Made by a program: the position numbers and the translations under genes
Origin: Hydrogenophaga sp. PAMC20947
GTDB lineage: Bacteria; Pseudomonadota; Gammaproteobacteria; Burkholderiales; Burkholderiaceae_C
Assembly: GCF_004795855.1 (NCBI RefSeq)
Contig: NZ_CP039252.1
Coordinates: forward strand, 1 to 64,000
DNA length: 64,000 nt
Direction of reading: 5' to 3'
In this document: one piece after another, positions 37,165-46,013 of the stretch
How the letters are laid out: each line of letters starts with the position of its first letter
How positions within the stretch are numbered: position 1 is the first letter of the stretch
Notes under the pieces: generated by a model
What the model saw: only the letters and a program-made list of their open reading frames with translations
Databases searched by the model: none
Told to the model about the DNA's origin: nothing

Positions 37165-38589
37165 CTATACCGGCTTGATGTTTTGATTGAATCGAAACAT
37201 ATTGCCTGGATCGTAGCGATTCTTGATGTGCGCCAGCCGAACGTAGTTCTGGCCAAAGGCGTCGCGGGTCAGTTCATCGCTGTCTGCGTCCTGCCCGGCA
37301 AAATTGAGATACAGGCGCCCATGGTGAGCATGTTTTCGGGCTCGGCTCCAGGCCGACCGGGTCCAGCCGATGACCTTTTCATCGTCCTTCGGGTCACGCC
37401 AGACCGAATCGAGCGAGTACATCCATCCGAATGACCGGTCCCCGAATGCTGTGGCATCGGCCGGGACCGCTGCTGTTGCACCGCCAAAATTCCAGAATGA
37501 ACTTATCGATTGGTCAGATGGCGAAGCCGCGGCGTTCTCGATGGCTTCTTCGATTGCCTGGTCCGTCAGTTTTGACAGCAGGTGGCTTTTCCAATAGCAC
37601 CGAAATTCTCCCGCTGGAAACAACGCATCGAAAAGCTTCTGGACTTCGCTGTACGGCATTTGTCCTGAAAAATCGGCGACCATCGGACCCAATTGCCTGA
37701 GGGGCTGCAATACGCGCTCCCCGTCCGAAGCATCACCTGCGTAGACAGCGGCGAGTGTGTAGCACCTTGTTCCCCAGAATTTCTCCGGATAGTCGGAACT
37801 GGCGGCGACGGTGGAAAATTCGCAAATGGACCCGATCACATCGCTCTTGTCTGCAAGAAAGTCTCGCCAGAATCTGATCGGCCCGGCACCAGATGACAAT
37901 GGATAAATGGGTGCTGCGAACATCACCGTTGGCCCAACCGGATGCAGCTTGAACTCGAAACTCACGACAACGCCAAAGTTGCGGCCCCCGCCTCGCATTG
38001 CCCAGAACAGGTCTGCATTTTCCGACAGGCTCGCCCGGATCAATGCGCCGTCCGCCGTGACGACTTCCACGGCCAGGAGATTGTCAATACAAAGCCCATG
38101 CGCGCTGCGCAGCCAGCCCACGCCGCCACTCAGCGTCAAACCTGCGACGCCGGTGTCGGAAATGAGACCCCCAGGTGTTGCCAGCCCATGGGCCTGGGTC
38201 GCTGTGTCGACATCCGCCCAAAGGGCGCCACCTTCTACGGACGCTGATTTTTCGACAGGGTTCACTTTGACGCCGCGCATCTGAGACAGGTCGATCATCA
38301 ACCCTTTGTCGCAAACCGCATGACCGGCTACGTTGTGTCCGCCGGCGCGGATCGACACTGGCCAACCGCTTTCGCCTGCGAACCTGACCGAGGCGACGAC
38401 ATCAGCAATCGACTTGCAACGGCTGATTGCGAGTGGGTGGCGGTCGATCATGCCGTTCCAGACGAATCTGGCATCGTTGTACGCTGCGTCCAGCGGAGTC
38501 AACAGTTCGCCTGACAAGCGGGACTTGAACGCCGCCAATGAACGTGCGAGCGCTCCCGAGGGCGATTCAGCTGGGGTTGCATGTCTCAT
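37165..38589 (-). CDS. FAD-linked oxidase with berberine-bridge (BBE) domain
   Basis: A 474-residue flavoprotein of the VAO/PCMH type. PVSIRAGGHNVAGHAVCDKG carries the His that attaches FAD; GWLRSAHGLCIDN carries the Cys position of bicovalent members; GGGRNFGVVVSFEF completes the FAD domain; the C-terminal BBE segment NYVRLAHIKNRYDPGNMFRF is intact. Such enzymes oxidise sugars, alcohols or aromatic natural products. Divergent from a GlxA-type regulator (start 38741), which may control it. Substrate unknown. Confidence 0.9.
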   Translation of the reverse strand: MRHATPAESPSGALARSLAAFKSRLSGELLTPLDAAYNDARFVWNGMIDRHPLAISRCKSIADVVASVRFAGESGWPVSIRAGGHNVAGHAVCDKGLMIDLSQMRGVKVNPVEKSASVEGGALWADVDTATQAHGLATPGGLISDTGVAGLTLSGGVGWLRSAHGLCIDNLLAVEVVTADGALIRASLSENADLFWAMRGGGRNFGVVVSFEFKLHPVGPTVMFAAPIYPLSSGAGPIRFWRDFLADKSDVIGSICEFSTVAASSDYPEKFWGTRCYTLAAVYAGDASDGERVLQPLRQLGPMVADFSGQMPYSEVQKLFDALFPAGEFRCYWKSHLLSKLTDQAIEEAIENAAASPSDQSISSFWNFGGATAAVPADATAFGDRSFGWMYSLDSVWRDPKDDEKVIGWTRSAWSRARKHAHHGRLYLNFAGQDADSDELTRDAFGQNYVRLAHIKNRYDPGNMFRFNQNIKPV

Positions 38590-38740
38590 GGTTGGGCTCC
38601 TGTGATTGTGGGTATGGATATATTGGGCTGGTCAATTCATACTAGGTTGGTGCAGGCGCGCTCGTAAGAGGCGTAAGCGACAGGATCAAGGCATATCGGA
38701 CACGATTCCAACGAATTTGAATGAAGGGGCTGGTATCCCG

Positions 38741-39778
38741 ATGAGTACTCCTTTGCCCAAGTCGACCATCGTTCTGTTGGCCGCAGAAAATTCATCACCA
38801 TCGGTTCTTTATGGGCTGTTTGACGTGCTGTATTCCGTGGGCGCGGTGTTTCTGGACATGACCGCTGGCAAGCCGGGGGCCGAATCCCTGGACGTCAAGA
38901 TCGTTTCCAAAGATGGCCAGCCCTTCAGGTGCGTTGGAGAAATTGGGGTGGAACCCCATGCCGCCATAACCGAAATTCACACTGCAGATGCGGTGGTTGT
39001 CTGTGACATGTACAGCCCGATCGACATGGCGCCGATCGAACAATATCCAGCGTTCGCCACATGGCTGCAGGCCATGCACGGACAGGGAGCGATCGTGGCC
39101 TCGGTATGTTCCGGCGCGCTTGTGCTGGCAGAGGCCGGGCTTCTGAATGGGCGGGAAGCCGCAACACACTGGGCCTACGGAGCGCTTTTCGCGCAGCACT
39201 ATCCGGACATCCAATTGCGCAAAGACAGCGTGCTCTGTCTGAGCGCCGCGAAAGACAGGATCGTCACCGCTGGCGGTGGCACGGCCTGGCAGGACCTGGC
39301 CCTTTACCTGATCGCGCGTTTCTGCGGCCACAGGCAAGCTTGCGAAACAGCCAAGGTGCACCTTCTTTCGGGTCACGAGGACGGGCAGCTTCCCTTTGCG
39401 GCCATGAACGACCAGATCAATGACTCTGACAAGGTGATTTCGCAATGCCAGGCCTGGGTAGCTGAGAACTTCGCCCAGCCCAATCCCGTGCGGCTCATGG
39501 CCGAACGCGCGGGTCTGAATATCCGCACCTTGTCGCGTCGCTTTCGCTCTGCAACAGGCCAATCCCCGATTGGCTACGTTCAGTGCCTTCGCGTCGAAGA
39601 AGCGAAGCGCATGCTTGAGGACGACAAGGAGTCGATCGACGGGATAGGTGCTGCGGTCGGCTATGACGACTCTGCGTCTTTTCGCCGGCTATTCCGGCGG
39701 CAGGTTGGCCTCCCCCCGGCGGCGTACCGAAAAAAATTTGCATTCATTCACTCCTTTGACAAAGCGGCGCGGGGCTGA
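38741..39778 (+). CDS. GlxA-type AraC regulator (DJ-1/PfpI + AraC HTH)
   Basis: A 345-residue regulator. Residues 1-200 are a DJ-1/PfpI-like domain with the nucleophile-elbow-like VASVCSGALVLAEAGLL and the ATTHWAY-like AATHWAYG; residues 240-340 are two AraC helix-turn-helix units (VRLMAERAGLNIRTLSRRF, IDGIGAAVGYDDSASFRRLFRRQVGLPPAAYRK, quoted by core GYDDSASFRRLFRR). Start MSTPLPKST at 38741. Separated by 150 bp from the divergent FAD oxidase, its likely target. Confidence 0.92.
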   Translation: MSTPLPKSTIVLLAAENSSPSVLYGLFDVLYSVGAVFLDMTAGKPGAESLDVKIVSKDGQPFRCVGEIGVEPHAAITEIHTADAVVVCDMYSPIDMAPIEQYPAFATWLQAMHGQGAIVASVCSGALVLAEAGLLNGREAATHWAYGALFAQHYPDIQLRKDSVLCLSAAKDRIVTAGGGTAWQDLALYLIARFCGHRQACETAKVHLLSGHEDGQLPFAAMNDQINDSDKVISQCQAWVAENFAQPNPVRLMAERAGLNIRTLSRRFRSATGQSPIGYVQCLRVEEAKRMLEDDKESIDGIGAAVGYDDSASFRRLFRRQVGLPPAAYRKKFAFIHSFDKAARG

Positions 39779-40199
39779 TCGGGCCGGCCGGGTTGGGCGT
39801 GGGTCGTCCTGCTTGCCCGGTGAGGGCTGCTTTGTCGGTTTCAGCCAACCGCCATGCCTTGGTGAATGGGCGCGGCCATCTGAACAAAGCGATCAACGTC
39901 CGCCTGTGGCCGGAGGCGGTAGGTCGGACAGAACGGTTGAGGAACCCCTGCCAACTCAAAGCTCGCGTGGCTCGACGCCTAAAGCAGACCTTCAACACGG
40001 GAAGGCAATAGTGAGGACTTGCCGGACACGTCAGTTGTCCCCCATCAAGTGATGATCAGGCAAATGCTTGCGAAAGCGATCCACCGGTGCGCAGAACAGA
40101 TCTGACAAGAGCCTGCGCGTGGTCGAGGCTTGACCGCGCACCCACGAAACACGGGGCGGTTCCACACGCTTGGGCAATGATGGATGGACCCGAGTGGCG
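39779..40199. other. Non-coding, decayed region of 421 bp
   Basis: No credible gene start or family match on either strand; short open frames have coding-unlike composition. It leads into the tail-tube gene relic at 40200 and may be remains of the same lost element. Confidence 0.4.
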
Positions 40200-40608
40200 A
40201 GTGTGAGGCTGCTCCCCGAGTTGTACTTCGAAGTGAAGTGGAATTCGGCTTGCAAAAATGCAGGCCTCATGAAAGCCAGCAACGTGACCTTGAAGCGTGG
40301 CGTTTTCAGGGATAGAAATGGGTGCCTGGACGGGTTCTGCGAGATCAAGATGAACGTCGCCGGACGCAAGCAGAACACCATCGGCCTGCTGGAGTTTTCG
40401 GTGCGCCGACGATGGTCGGGATACCGCCAATGCCTTGCCCTGCAAGTTCGCTGGCACCGACCTCAAGGCAGATGCCACTGCGGTGGCGGTGGCGTCCCTG
40501 AAGGTGGTCCACGAAGGGTTTGCGGTTTCCAACGACAGGTGTCACGACAAGCTTGGGCTTCACACATCGGTCGAGGCCCGCCACCGGCTTCAGCCTTGGG
40601 CCGTTTGA
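40200..40608 (+). pseudogene. Relic of a T4 gp19-like tail-tube protein (phage or contractile injection system)
   Basis: One frame gives YFEVKWNSA, then MKASNVTLKRGVFRDRNG and CEIKMNVAGRKQNTIGLL; the next frame (from about 40402) gives TANALPCKFAGTDLKADATA followed by VAVASLKVVHEGFAV, ending at 40608. These pieces match, in order, the gp19/Afp1-type tube family (SNVTLKRGVF; W/LPxKxxGxxLxAxxxxVAxESLExxHEG). The middle of the fold is missing and the frame shifts near 40395, so the gene is dead. No other tail genes remain nearby. Confidence 0.6.
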
Positions 40609-40839
40609 CCGCTCAGACGGCACCAGCCCGATGAGGGGAGCGTCTCAGCAAGCTGCCTTGCCTTGGGAGCAACAGCAGGCGTCGGTTGTCACGTGGGTGT
40701 CTTGGCGGTTTTGGCACAAGTTGCTGTTTCGACGATGGGTCTGGCCCTTCGAGTTCGTGGGGTTTATGAAGGCGCATTTGACAGTCGAGGTTCTCGCGAA
40801 TAGCATAATTTTCTCCATATTTCACCCTTGGGATGCCCC

Positions 40840-41232
40840 ATGCAAAAAACCCAATTTTTTCGCCGCTGCCTCGCAGGATGGTTGTTGATGGGAGCCAGCA
40901 TGGGAGTGGCCCTTGCTCACCATGGTTGGCGCTGGACGGACGATGGCCAGTTCGAGCTGACAGCCAGGGTCGAGAAGGCCACGCTGGGCAACCCGCACGG
41001 TGTGTTGATCATGGACGCGGAGGGTTCGAAATGGGAGGTCGAGGTGGGCCAGCCCTGGCGCAATGAGCAGGCCGGCTTGAGCGATTCAATGTTGGCAAAG
41101 GGCGCCACGTTGACGATTGTCGGCAAGCGTTCGGCCGATGCGAAGGAGCAGCGCATGAAGGCAGAGCGCATCATCATCGACGGGCAGAAGTTCGACCTTT
41201 ATCCGGAACGCTTGCCGGACGGGAAGAAATAG
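40840..41232 (+). CDS. DUF6152 family exported protein
   Basis: A 130-residue protein with a clear signal peptide (RRCLAGWLLMGASMGVALAHH, cleavage after Ala-Leu-Ala near residue 23). The mature start HHGWRWTDDGQFELTARVEK, LGNPHGVLIMDAEGSKWEVE and RMKAERIIIDGQKFDLYPER are the pattern I associate with DUF6152. Periplasmic, beta-rich, function unknown. Start ATG 40840. A membrane protein gene follows after about 20 bp. Confidence 0.8.
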   Translation: MQKTQFFRRCLAGWLLMGASMGVALAHHGWRWTDDGQFELTARVEKATLGNPHGVLIMDAEGSKWEVEVGQPWRNEQAGLSDSMLAKGATLTIVGKRSADAKEQRMKAERIIIDGQKFDLYPERLPDGKK

Positions 41233-41253
41233 ACAACGTCCCGTTGGATCCAG

Positions 41254-41736
41254 TTGAACTCGGCTTTTTCCTTCCTCGAGGTGCTGGAGCGCAGTGCGCT
41301 GTCGGTGAGCCTGCGTGCCTCGGAATGGGTGTATCCGGTGGTCAATACGCTGCACATTGTGGGGATCGCACTGCTGGTCGGGCCGATCCTGATTCTGGAC
41401 TGGCGCGTGCTGCGTCTGCGTGCGATTCCGACGGTCTCTGTTTTGGCCACGGTATTGCTGCCCGCCGCGCGCAGTGGCTTCGCGCTCGCGGTTGTGGCGG
41501 GATCGCTGTTGTTCGTCGCTCGCCCATTGGACTATGCCTTCAACACGCTTTTCCAGGTCAAGTTGGGATGCATCGTATTGGCGTTGCTGAATATCGCTTT
41601 CCTCCACCGCAGCAAGGCTTGGGGCTTAGCGGTAGCGCACAACCACCTTGATTGGCGCGTGCGTTTGGCCTGCAGCTTTTCGCTGCTGTTCTGGTTAATG
41701 ACGCTCGGTTTGGGGCGGTTGGTTGGCTACCGGTGA
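41254..41736 (+). CDS. DUF6644-like inner-membrane protein
   Basis: A 160-residue protein with four membrane segments. WVYPVVNTLHIVGIALLVGP (His in the first segment), RSGFALAVVAGSLLF and the last hydrophobic hairpin match the small DUF6644-type family that usually accompanies DUF6152 proteins. Start is uncertain: TTG 41254 gives a family-like N-terminus (NSAFSFLEVLERS); no strong ribosome site. Function unknown; probably paired with the preceding exported protein. Confidence 0.75.
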   Translation: MNSAFSFLEVLERSALSVSLRASEWVYPVVNTLHIVGIALLVGPILILDWRVLRLRAIPTVSVLATVLLPAARSGFALAVVAGSLLFVARPLDYAFNTLFQVKLGCIVLALLNIAFLHRSKAWGLAVAHNHLDWRVRLACSFSLLFWLMTLGLGRLVGYR

Positions 41737-41839
41737 CAGGCAGCTCCGTGCTACGGGCCGCAACCTCTGCGAACGGAACCCGGTGCCTGTCGCCCAGTGG
41801 GGCGGTCAACGCCGCGATCGGGCCATGTTTGGAACAAAT

Positions 41840-41849
41840 GGTTTAAATC
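41840..41849. promoter_or_regulatory. GGTTTAAATC site before tetR gene
   Basis: GGTTTAAATC lies about 42 bp before the TetR start and resembles the TTTAAA-containing sites at 42528-42565. Candidate autoregulatory operator. Confidence 0.5.
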
Positions 41850-41890
41850 TGCTAGGATGACTTTTCGTTCAAACTGCAGAAGGCGAAGCC

Positions 41891-42472
41891 ATGCCCTGGG
41901 AAAAATCATTTGATGAAGACGAAGTCGTCGGCAAGGCGATGAACGTTTTTTGGGAGAAAGGCTATGAGCCCGCCTCCATGGCTGATTTGATCGCCAGCAC
42001 CGGCATCACCCGAGGCAGTCTCTACAACGCTTACGGTGGCAAAGAGGCGCTGTTCATCAAGGCGCTGGAGAAGTACGACAAAGACAACCGACGCGCGCTG
42101 CTGGCCGAACTGGAAGCGGTGGACGATCCTGTGCGGGCCATCGCGGTACTCTTCGATGGTCTCGTGGCGGAAACCGTGGCTGACACCAGAAAAAAGGGCT
42201 GTTTCCTCGTGAACACCGCTTCTGATCTGGCCACGCACGGCGACGAAGTCAACAGCCTGGTGCGCAATGGGTTGCGTGATTTCCAAGCCTTCTTTCGCCG
42301 TTGCATCGAGGTGGGCCAGGCGCGCCAGCAAATCCCCTTGGGCATCGAGCCCGACGCCACGGCCAAGGGCCTGATGGCCATGGTGGTGGCCATTCGGGTG
42401 CTGGGGCGCGGCGTGTTCGATGAAACCTCGCTCAAGACCATTGCCGAACAGGCGCAACGCTTGTTGCGTTGA
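41891..42472 (+). CDS. TetR family regulator
   Basis: A 193-residue repressor. HTH near residues 24-45 (ASMADLIASTGITRGSLYNAYGGKEALF, core GITRGSLYNAYGGKE) and a ligand domain with the KKGCFLVNTASDLA segment seen in NemR/AcuR-like regulators of electrophile and aldehyde response, where the Cys can act as sensor. Likely controls the following carboxymuconolactone decarboxylase-like and DsbA-like genes through TTTAAA-type sites. Start ATG 41891 (MPWEKSFDEDEVV). Confidence 0.92.
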   Translation: MPWEKSFDEDEVVGKAMNVFWEKGYEPASMADLIASTGITRGSLYNAYGGKEALFIKALEKYDKDNRRALLAELEAVDDPVRAIAVLFDGLVAETVADTRKKGCFLVNTASDLATHGDEVNSLVRNGLRDFQAFFRRCIEVGQARQQIPLGIEPDATAKGLMAMVVAIRVLGRGVFDETSLKTIAEQAQRLLR

Positions 42473-42527
42473 GCAGTCCTTACCCACAAACTCCGCAAGG
42501 CTATTGAAAGCCGAGGTCCAACCGGTT

Positions 42528-42565
42528 GATTTAAAGCAGCTATATTTAAACCAATCGATTTAAAC
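42528..42565. promoter_or_regulatory. Cluster of TTTAAA operators before the CMD gene
   Basis: TGATTTAAAG (42528-42537) is followed by ATTTAAACCAATCGATTTAAA (42544-42564), in which TTTAAAcc and cgaTTTAAA are arranged as inverted halves. Together with the similar site before tetR these are probable TetR-binding sites. Confidence 0.55.
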
Positions 42566-42692
42566 AAATTGCCCGCTGATGCGGCCAAGCCACCCCGAAT
42601 GCGCCATGTCCAAGGCATGACGCTCCACCTTGGCGGCATTCGGATTTCGCCCCATTTCTTTTCCTTTTTCATTTTTACGAAGCGAGCCCACC

Positions 42693-43247
42693 ATGACCAC
42701 ATTTCAACTGCACGACGAAAACACCGCGCCCGAGGGCAGCAAAGAGAGCCTCGCCAATTCGAGGAAATCTTTCGGCATGGTGCCTGGCCTGCACGCGGTC
42801 ATGGCCGAAGCCCCAGCCCTGCTGGAGGCCTACAAGGTGGTGGGTGAGCTGTTCCAGAATTCCAGCCTGGACAAAGACGAGCTCACCGTGGTCTGGCAAA
42901 CGGTCAACGTGGAACACGCTTGCCACTACTGCGTGCCTGCGCACACGGCCATTGCCAAAGGCATGAAAGTGGAGGACGCCATCACGGAAGCGCTGCGCAA
43001 TGAAACCGCGCTGCCCAACGCCCGCCTCGAAGCCTTGCGCACCTTCACCCTGAGCGTGGTGCGCGATCGCGGCAATGTCACGGATAGCGGTGTGCAAGCC
43101 TTTCTGGACGCGGGTTTCACCCAGGGCCAAATTCTGGAAGTGGTGCTGGGTGTGTCGATGAAGGTGATGTCCAACTACACCAACCACCTGGCCAAAACGC
43201 CTGTGGACGCGGCGTTCGAAAAATTCGCATGGAAGACGGCGTCCTGA
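42693..43247 (+). CDS. Carboxymuconolactone decarboxylase/AhpD-like protein
   Basis: A 184-residue protein of the AhpD-like fold. The redox motif Cys77-His-Tyr-Cys80 (EHACHYCVPAHTAIAKG) with the following His fits peroxidase-type members rather than true decarboxylases. Start MTTFQLHDEN at 42693. Lies downstream of the tetR gene and its operators, upstream of a DsbA-like gene; suggests a thiol-based response to an electrophile or peroxide. Exact substrate unknown. Confidence 0.88.
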   Translation: MTTFQLHDENTAPEGSKESLANSRKSFGMVPGLHAVMAEAPALLEAYKVVGELFQNSSLDKDELTVVWQTVNVEHACHYCVPAHTAIAKGMKVEDAITEALRNETALPNARLEALRTFTLSVVRDRGNVTDSGVQAFLDAGFTQGQILEVVLGVSMKVMSNYTNHLAKTPVDAAFEKFAWKTAS

Positions 43248-43393
43248 GGTGCCGTTGAAGATCCGGCATCAGCACCGGGCCTTCAACGCGGGGGTAGCTT
43301 TCCAGGCGATCCACATCTCACCGGCCACCTCACCTCAGAACGGCGCTTTCGCTGCGGTCGTGAAGTGACCAAATGAACAACAAGGAACCCACC

Positions 43394-44065
43394 ATGACTT
43401 CAACTGCGCCCAAGCTGCAAATCGATATCGTCTCGGATGTGATGTGCCCCTGGTGTGTCATCGGCTACCGGCAGCTCGCTGCTGCGCTGGAGGCCACCGG
43501 TACCCCTCACGAAATTCGCTGGCACCCGTTTGAGCTGAATCCCAACATGCCTCCTGAAGGGCAGAATATTCGCGAGCATGTGGCCGAAAAATACGGATCG
43601 ACGAAGGAGCAGTCGGAAGCCAGTGGCGTGCACATGACGCAGGCGGGCGCCGAGGTGGGCTTTGAGTTCCGCTATGCCGACGACAAGCGCATGCACAACA
43701 CGTTCAACACGCACCAGCTCCTGCACTGGGCGGAAAAGCAAGGCCGCATGCACGACCTGAAGATGGCGTTCTTTACGGCCCACTTCACGCGCGGCCGCAA
43801 CCTCTCCGACAACACGGTGTTGGCCGATGTGGCCGCCGAGATTGGGCTGGACCGGGCCGAAGCGCTCGCGGTGCTGGCCGATCAGCGCTTTGCCACCGAA
43901 GTGCGCGAAGCTGAGCAACATTGGATCAACCAGGGCATTCAAGGAGTGCCTGCGGTGGTCTTCAATCGGCGCCACCTGGTGAGCGGCGCGCAAGGGGTGG
44001 AGAACTTCACCAGTGTGCTGAATCAATTGGCTGCCATGCCGGAAGAAGCCGCACCCGCGCCCTGA
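43394..44065 (+). CDS. FrnE-like DsbA family oxidoreductase
   Basis: A 223-residue cytoplasmic thioredoxin-fold protein: DIVSDVMCPWCVIGYRQL carries the active CPWC (Cys18, Cys21), with a long helical insert and the cis-Pro segment GIQGVPAVVFNRRHLVSGAQ. This matches FrnE/2-hydroxychromene-isomerase-like DsbA proteins. No signal peptide. AAGGA precedes ATG 43394. Same direction as the CMD gene (146 bp earlier). Confidence 0.92.
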   Translation: MTSTAPKLQIDIVSDVMCPWCVIGYRQLAAALEATGTPHEIRWHPFELNPNMPPEGQNIREHVAEKYGSTKEQSEASGVHMTQAGAEVGFEFRYADDKRMHNTFNTHQLLHWAEKQGRMHDLKMAFFTAHFTRGRNLSDNTVLADVAAEIGLDRAEALAVLADQRFATEVREAEQHWINQGIQGVPAVVFNRRHLVSGAQGVENFTSVLNQLAAMPEEAAPAP

Positions 44066-44102
44066 GTTTTTTGCCACACGGCAACATCGAATCCCCCCCT
44101 AT

Positions 44103-44651
44103 ATGAACCCCACCATGACAGCCGATATCAGAAAAACCAGCCCCCCCGTTTCCATGCGCGGAAAGGAAATGGATGCCGTACGTTTGCTGTTCGTGGCGGG
44201 TCTTCTCGGTCTCGTGGTGGGCGTCCTGTTCATTCTTGTGCAGCCTTTCTTTGGCATGGACACACTGACCAGTCGCCACGCAGCCGCCTACCAGCAGCTG
44301 GGTGGCTGGAGCGCGACGCCTGCCTTGCTCATGGCATGGTTTGCCCATTTGGCGGTGTCGTTGGTGTACGGCTTGATGTGCGGTCTGGTGGTGATGGCTG
44401 TGTCACGGATGCCCATGATTGCGTTGTGGACCCTTGCCTTCACATGGGTCACCACCGTGATCGCGCCGCCTGCGAACGCCCTTATCGTGCAGCTGGTTTC
44501 TTATCAGCAGCTTGACGCTGGAAAATTGCCTGGGTTGAACTTCAATTTCGATGAAAAGCTGGCGCTGCACCTGGTGGTGTTCGCGGCCATCATCGGTCCA
44601 CTGTATGTCTACCGAAAGATGAATCCAGTCGGGCGCAGCGACGCCACTTGA
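44103..44651 (+). CDS. Four-TM membrane protein of unknown function
   Basis: A 182-residue protein with hydrophobic segments at about 27-48, 75-100, 105-125 and 155-172. Contains AWFAHLAVSLVYGLMCGLVV. No family recognised. Start could be ATG 44103 or 44115. It lies 37 bp after the DsbA-like gene and is probably in the same transcript. Confidence 0.65.
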   Translation: MNPTMTADIRKTSPPVSMRGKEMDAVRLLFVAGLLGLVVGVLFILVQPFFGMDTLTSRHAAAYQQLGGWSATPALLMAWFAHLAVSLVYGLMCGLVVMAVSRMPMIALWTLAFTWVTTVIAPPANALIVQLVSYQQLDAGKLPGLNFNFDEKLALHLVVFAAIIGPLYVYRKMNPVGRSDAT

Positions 44652-44717
44652 CAACGCCAAGGGCGCGGCGCTGATCTCCATGCCGCGGGGCGGGCAGCAC
44701 CTCGGCGGCCTGTTCGT

Positions 44718-45578
44718 TCAGGTCACCAGAACTTCGACCTCCATGCCCGCAAACGCATCTCCCGCACCCACATAGCTGCCTGACACCGGCATCAACAAGG
44801 TGATGTCGCGGGCAACGGCGACCGGAATCAGATTGAACCCGCCGATGCTGCGGTTGGTCGGGTCGAAGTTGATCCAGCCAGCGCCAGGCACATAGACCTC
44901 GGCCCACGCGTGGGTGGATCCGGAGCCTGAGGAACCCGTCGCGGTGCTCTGGGGGTCGTACAGGTAGCCCGACACGATCCGGGCGCCTATGTCCAGGCTG
45001 CGCACCGCCTCGGCGAACAGGATGGCGAAGTCGCGGCACGAACCCTTCTTGCGGTCGAGCGATTCGTTCGGCGTCTGGGTGCCTTCGCTTTCACGCACCT
45101 CGTACTGCAACGCCTCGGACACGCCGTTGCTGATCGCCTTCAGCAATTCCAGCGTGTCGGTTGCGGGGCCCCGCACGAACGATCGAGCCCACTTCTGGAG
45201 GCGCCCCATCGGATCGAGGTATTGCTGGATGGCGAGCGCGCCCAGATCAGCGCGATCATCGTTCGAATAGAAGAAGGGGTAGTTGATGGCTGTCGCCGCG
45301 ATATTGAAGATCGGCCAGGGGTTGCCGGTGAGATCCAGTTCGACCGTGCTTTCGATCCGCAATGTATCGGTCTTGCCGGTGAACGAGGCCGTTGCGACAG
45401 CATTGCCGGAGACATCGTGGGCCCACGCAATCGTTGCGTCGGGAGACACCTTCAAGGTGTGCGACATGAGTTGCAGTTCGCGGCTTTCTCTTGGGCGCAG
45501 CATCAGCCGATGCATGCTCAGGCTGACAGGTGTGCGGTAGTGATAGTCCGTTGTATGACTGATGCGAATTTGGGTCAC
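44718..45578 (-). CDS. Transglutaminase-like protein
   Basis: A 286-residue protein with the N-terminal beta domain (RISHTTDYHYRTPVSLSMHR) common in bacterial transglutaminase-like proteins, and the catalytic triad: Cys in KKGSCRDFAILFAEAVRSL, His in GSTHAWAEVYVPGAGWINFD and the Asp of FDPTNR. Such proteins are thought to be cysteine proteases or amidases, in some cases coded with alpha-E and circularly-permuted ATP-grasp proteins; those genes are not in this window. Cytoplasmic, no signal. Confidence 0.9.
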   Translation of the reverse strand: MTQIRISHTTDYHYRTPVSLSMHRLMLRPRESRELQLMSHTLKVSPDATIAWAHDVSGNAVATASFTGKTDTLRIESTVELDLTGNPWPIFNIAATAINYPFFYSNDDRADLGALAIQQYLDPMGRLQKWARSFVRGPATDTLELLKAISNGVSEALQYEVRESEGTQTPNESLDRKKGSCRDFAILFAEAVRSLDIGARIVSGYLYDPQSTATGSSGSGSTHAWAEVYVPGAGWINFDPTNRSIGGFNLIPVAVARDITLLMPVSGSYVGAGDAFAGMEVEVLVT

Positions 45579-46013
45579 GGTGGTGTGGAGCTCCTTATGA
45601 ACTTCCAGATTAGCACCTTATTTGCCGGCGAGGGTGAGCGCGCTGCGGCCGCAGAGTTGAGCGCACTGTCCTTGATGACCTGCAACCCCCTTGCATCAAA
45701 GCTGCTTCGAGCCAGAGCCCCCAACTCCGTACCGAGCTTGTGAGGGGCGCTTGTCAGGGGGGATGAAGGCCATTGCAGATGTCGCCGTGTCGCTGGCCCC
45801 ACTCGGGCAACTGGCTTGACGACATTGGGTTGCGCCGCAAAGCCCAATGCACTGCAACACCACATGGGTTGCCGGCCGCCGAGGTTGCCCGGCCCGAGGT
45901 CACCGCGTCCAGCCGGAACGGGTTGGCCGACCCACTCATTCAGCGTTGGCGGGCCACTCGATCGCACCTGGTGCTACCCATGGACCGCTGAATCTGCGGC
46001 ATTGGGGTCAGCG
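45579..46013. other. Gene-poor region of 435 bp
   Basis: Open frames exist here on both strands but none has a recognisable protein pattern. It ends in a run of eleven or so G (about 46016-46026) just before the homocysteine methyltransferase coding region. Nothing else identified. Confidence 0.4.

Noticed and set aside
40056..40532. Minus-strand frame of 158 codons in the gene desert
   Set aside because: No family resemblance, and it is antisense to the gp19-like fragments whose pattern is recognisable on the plus strand.
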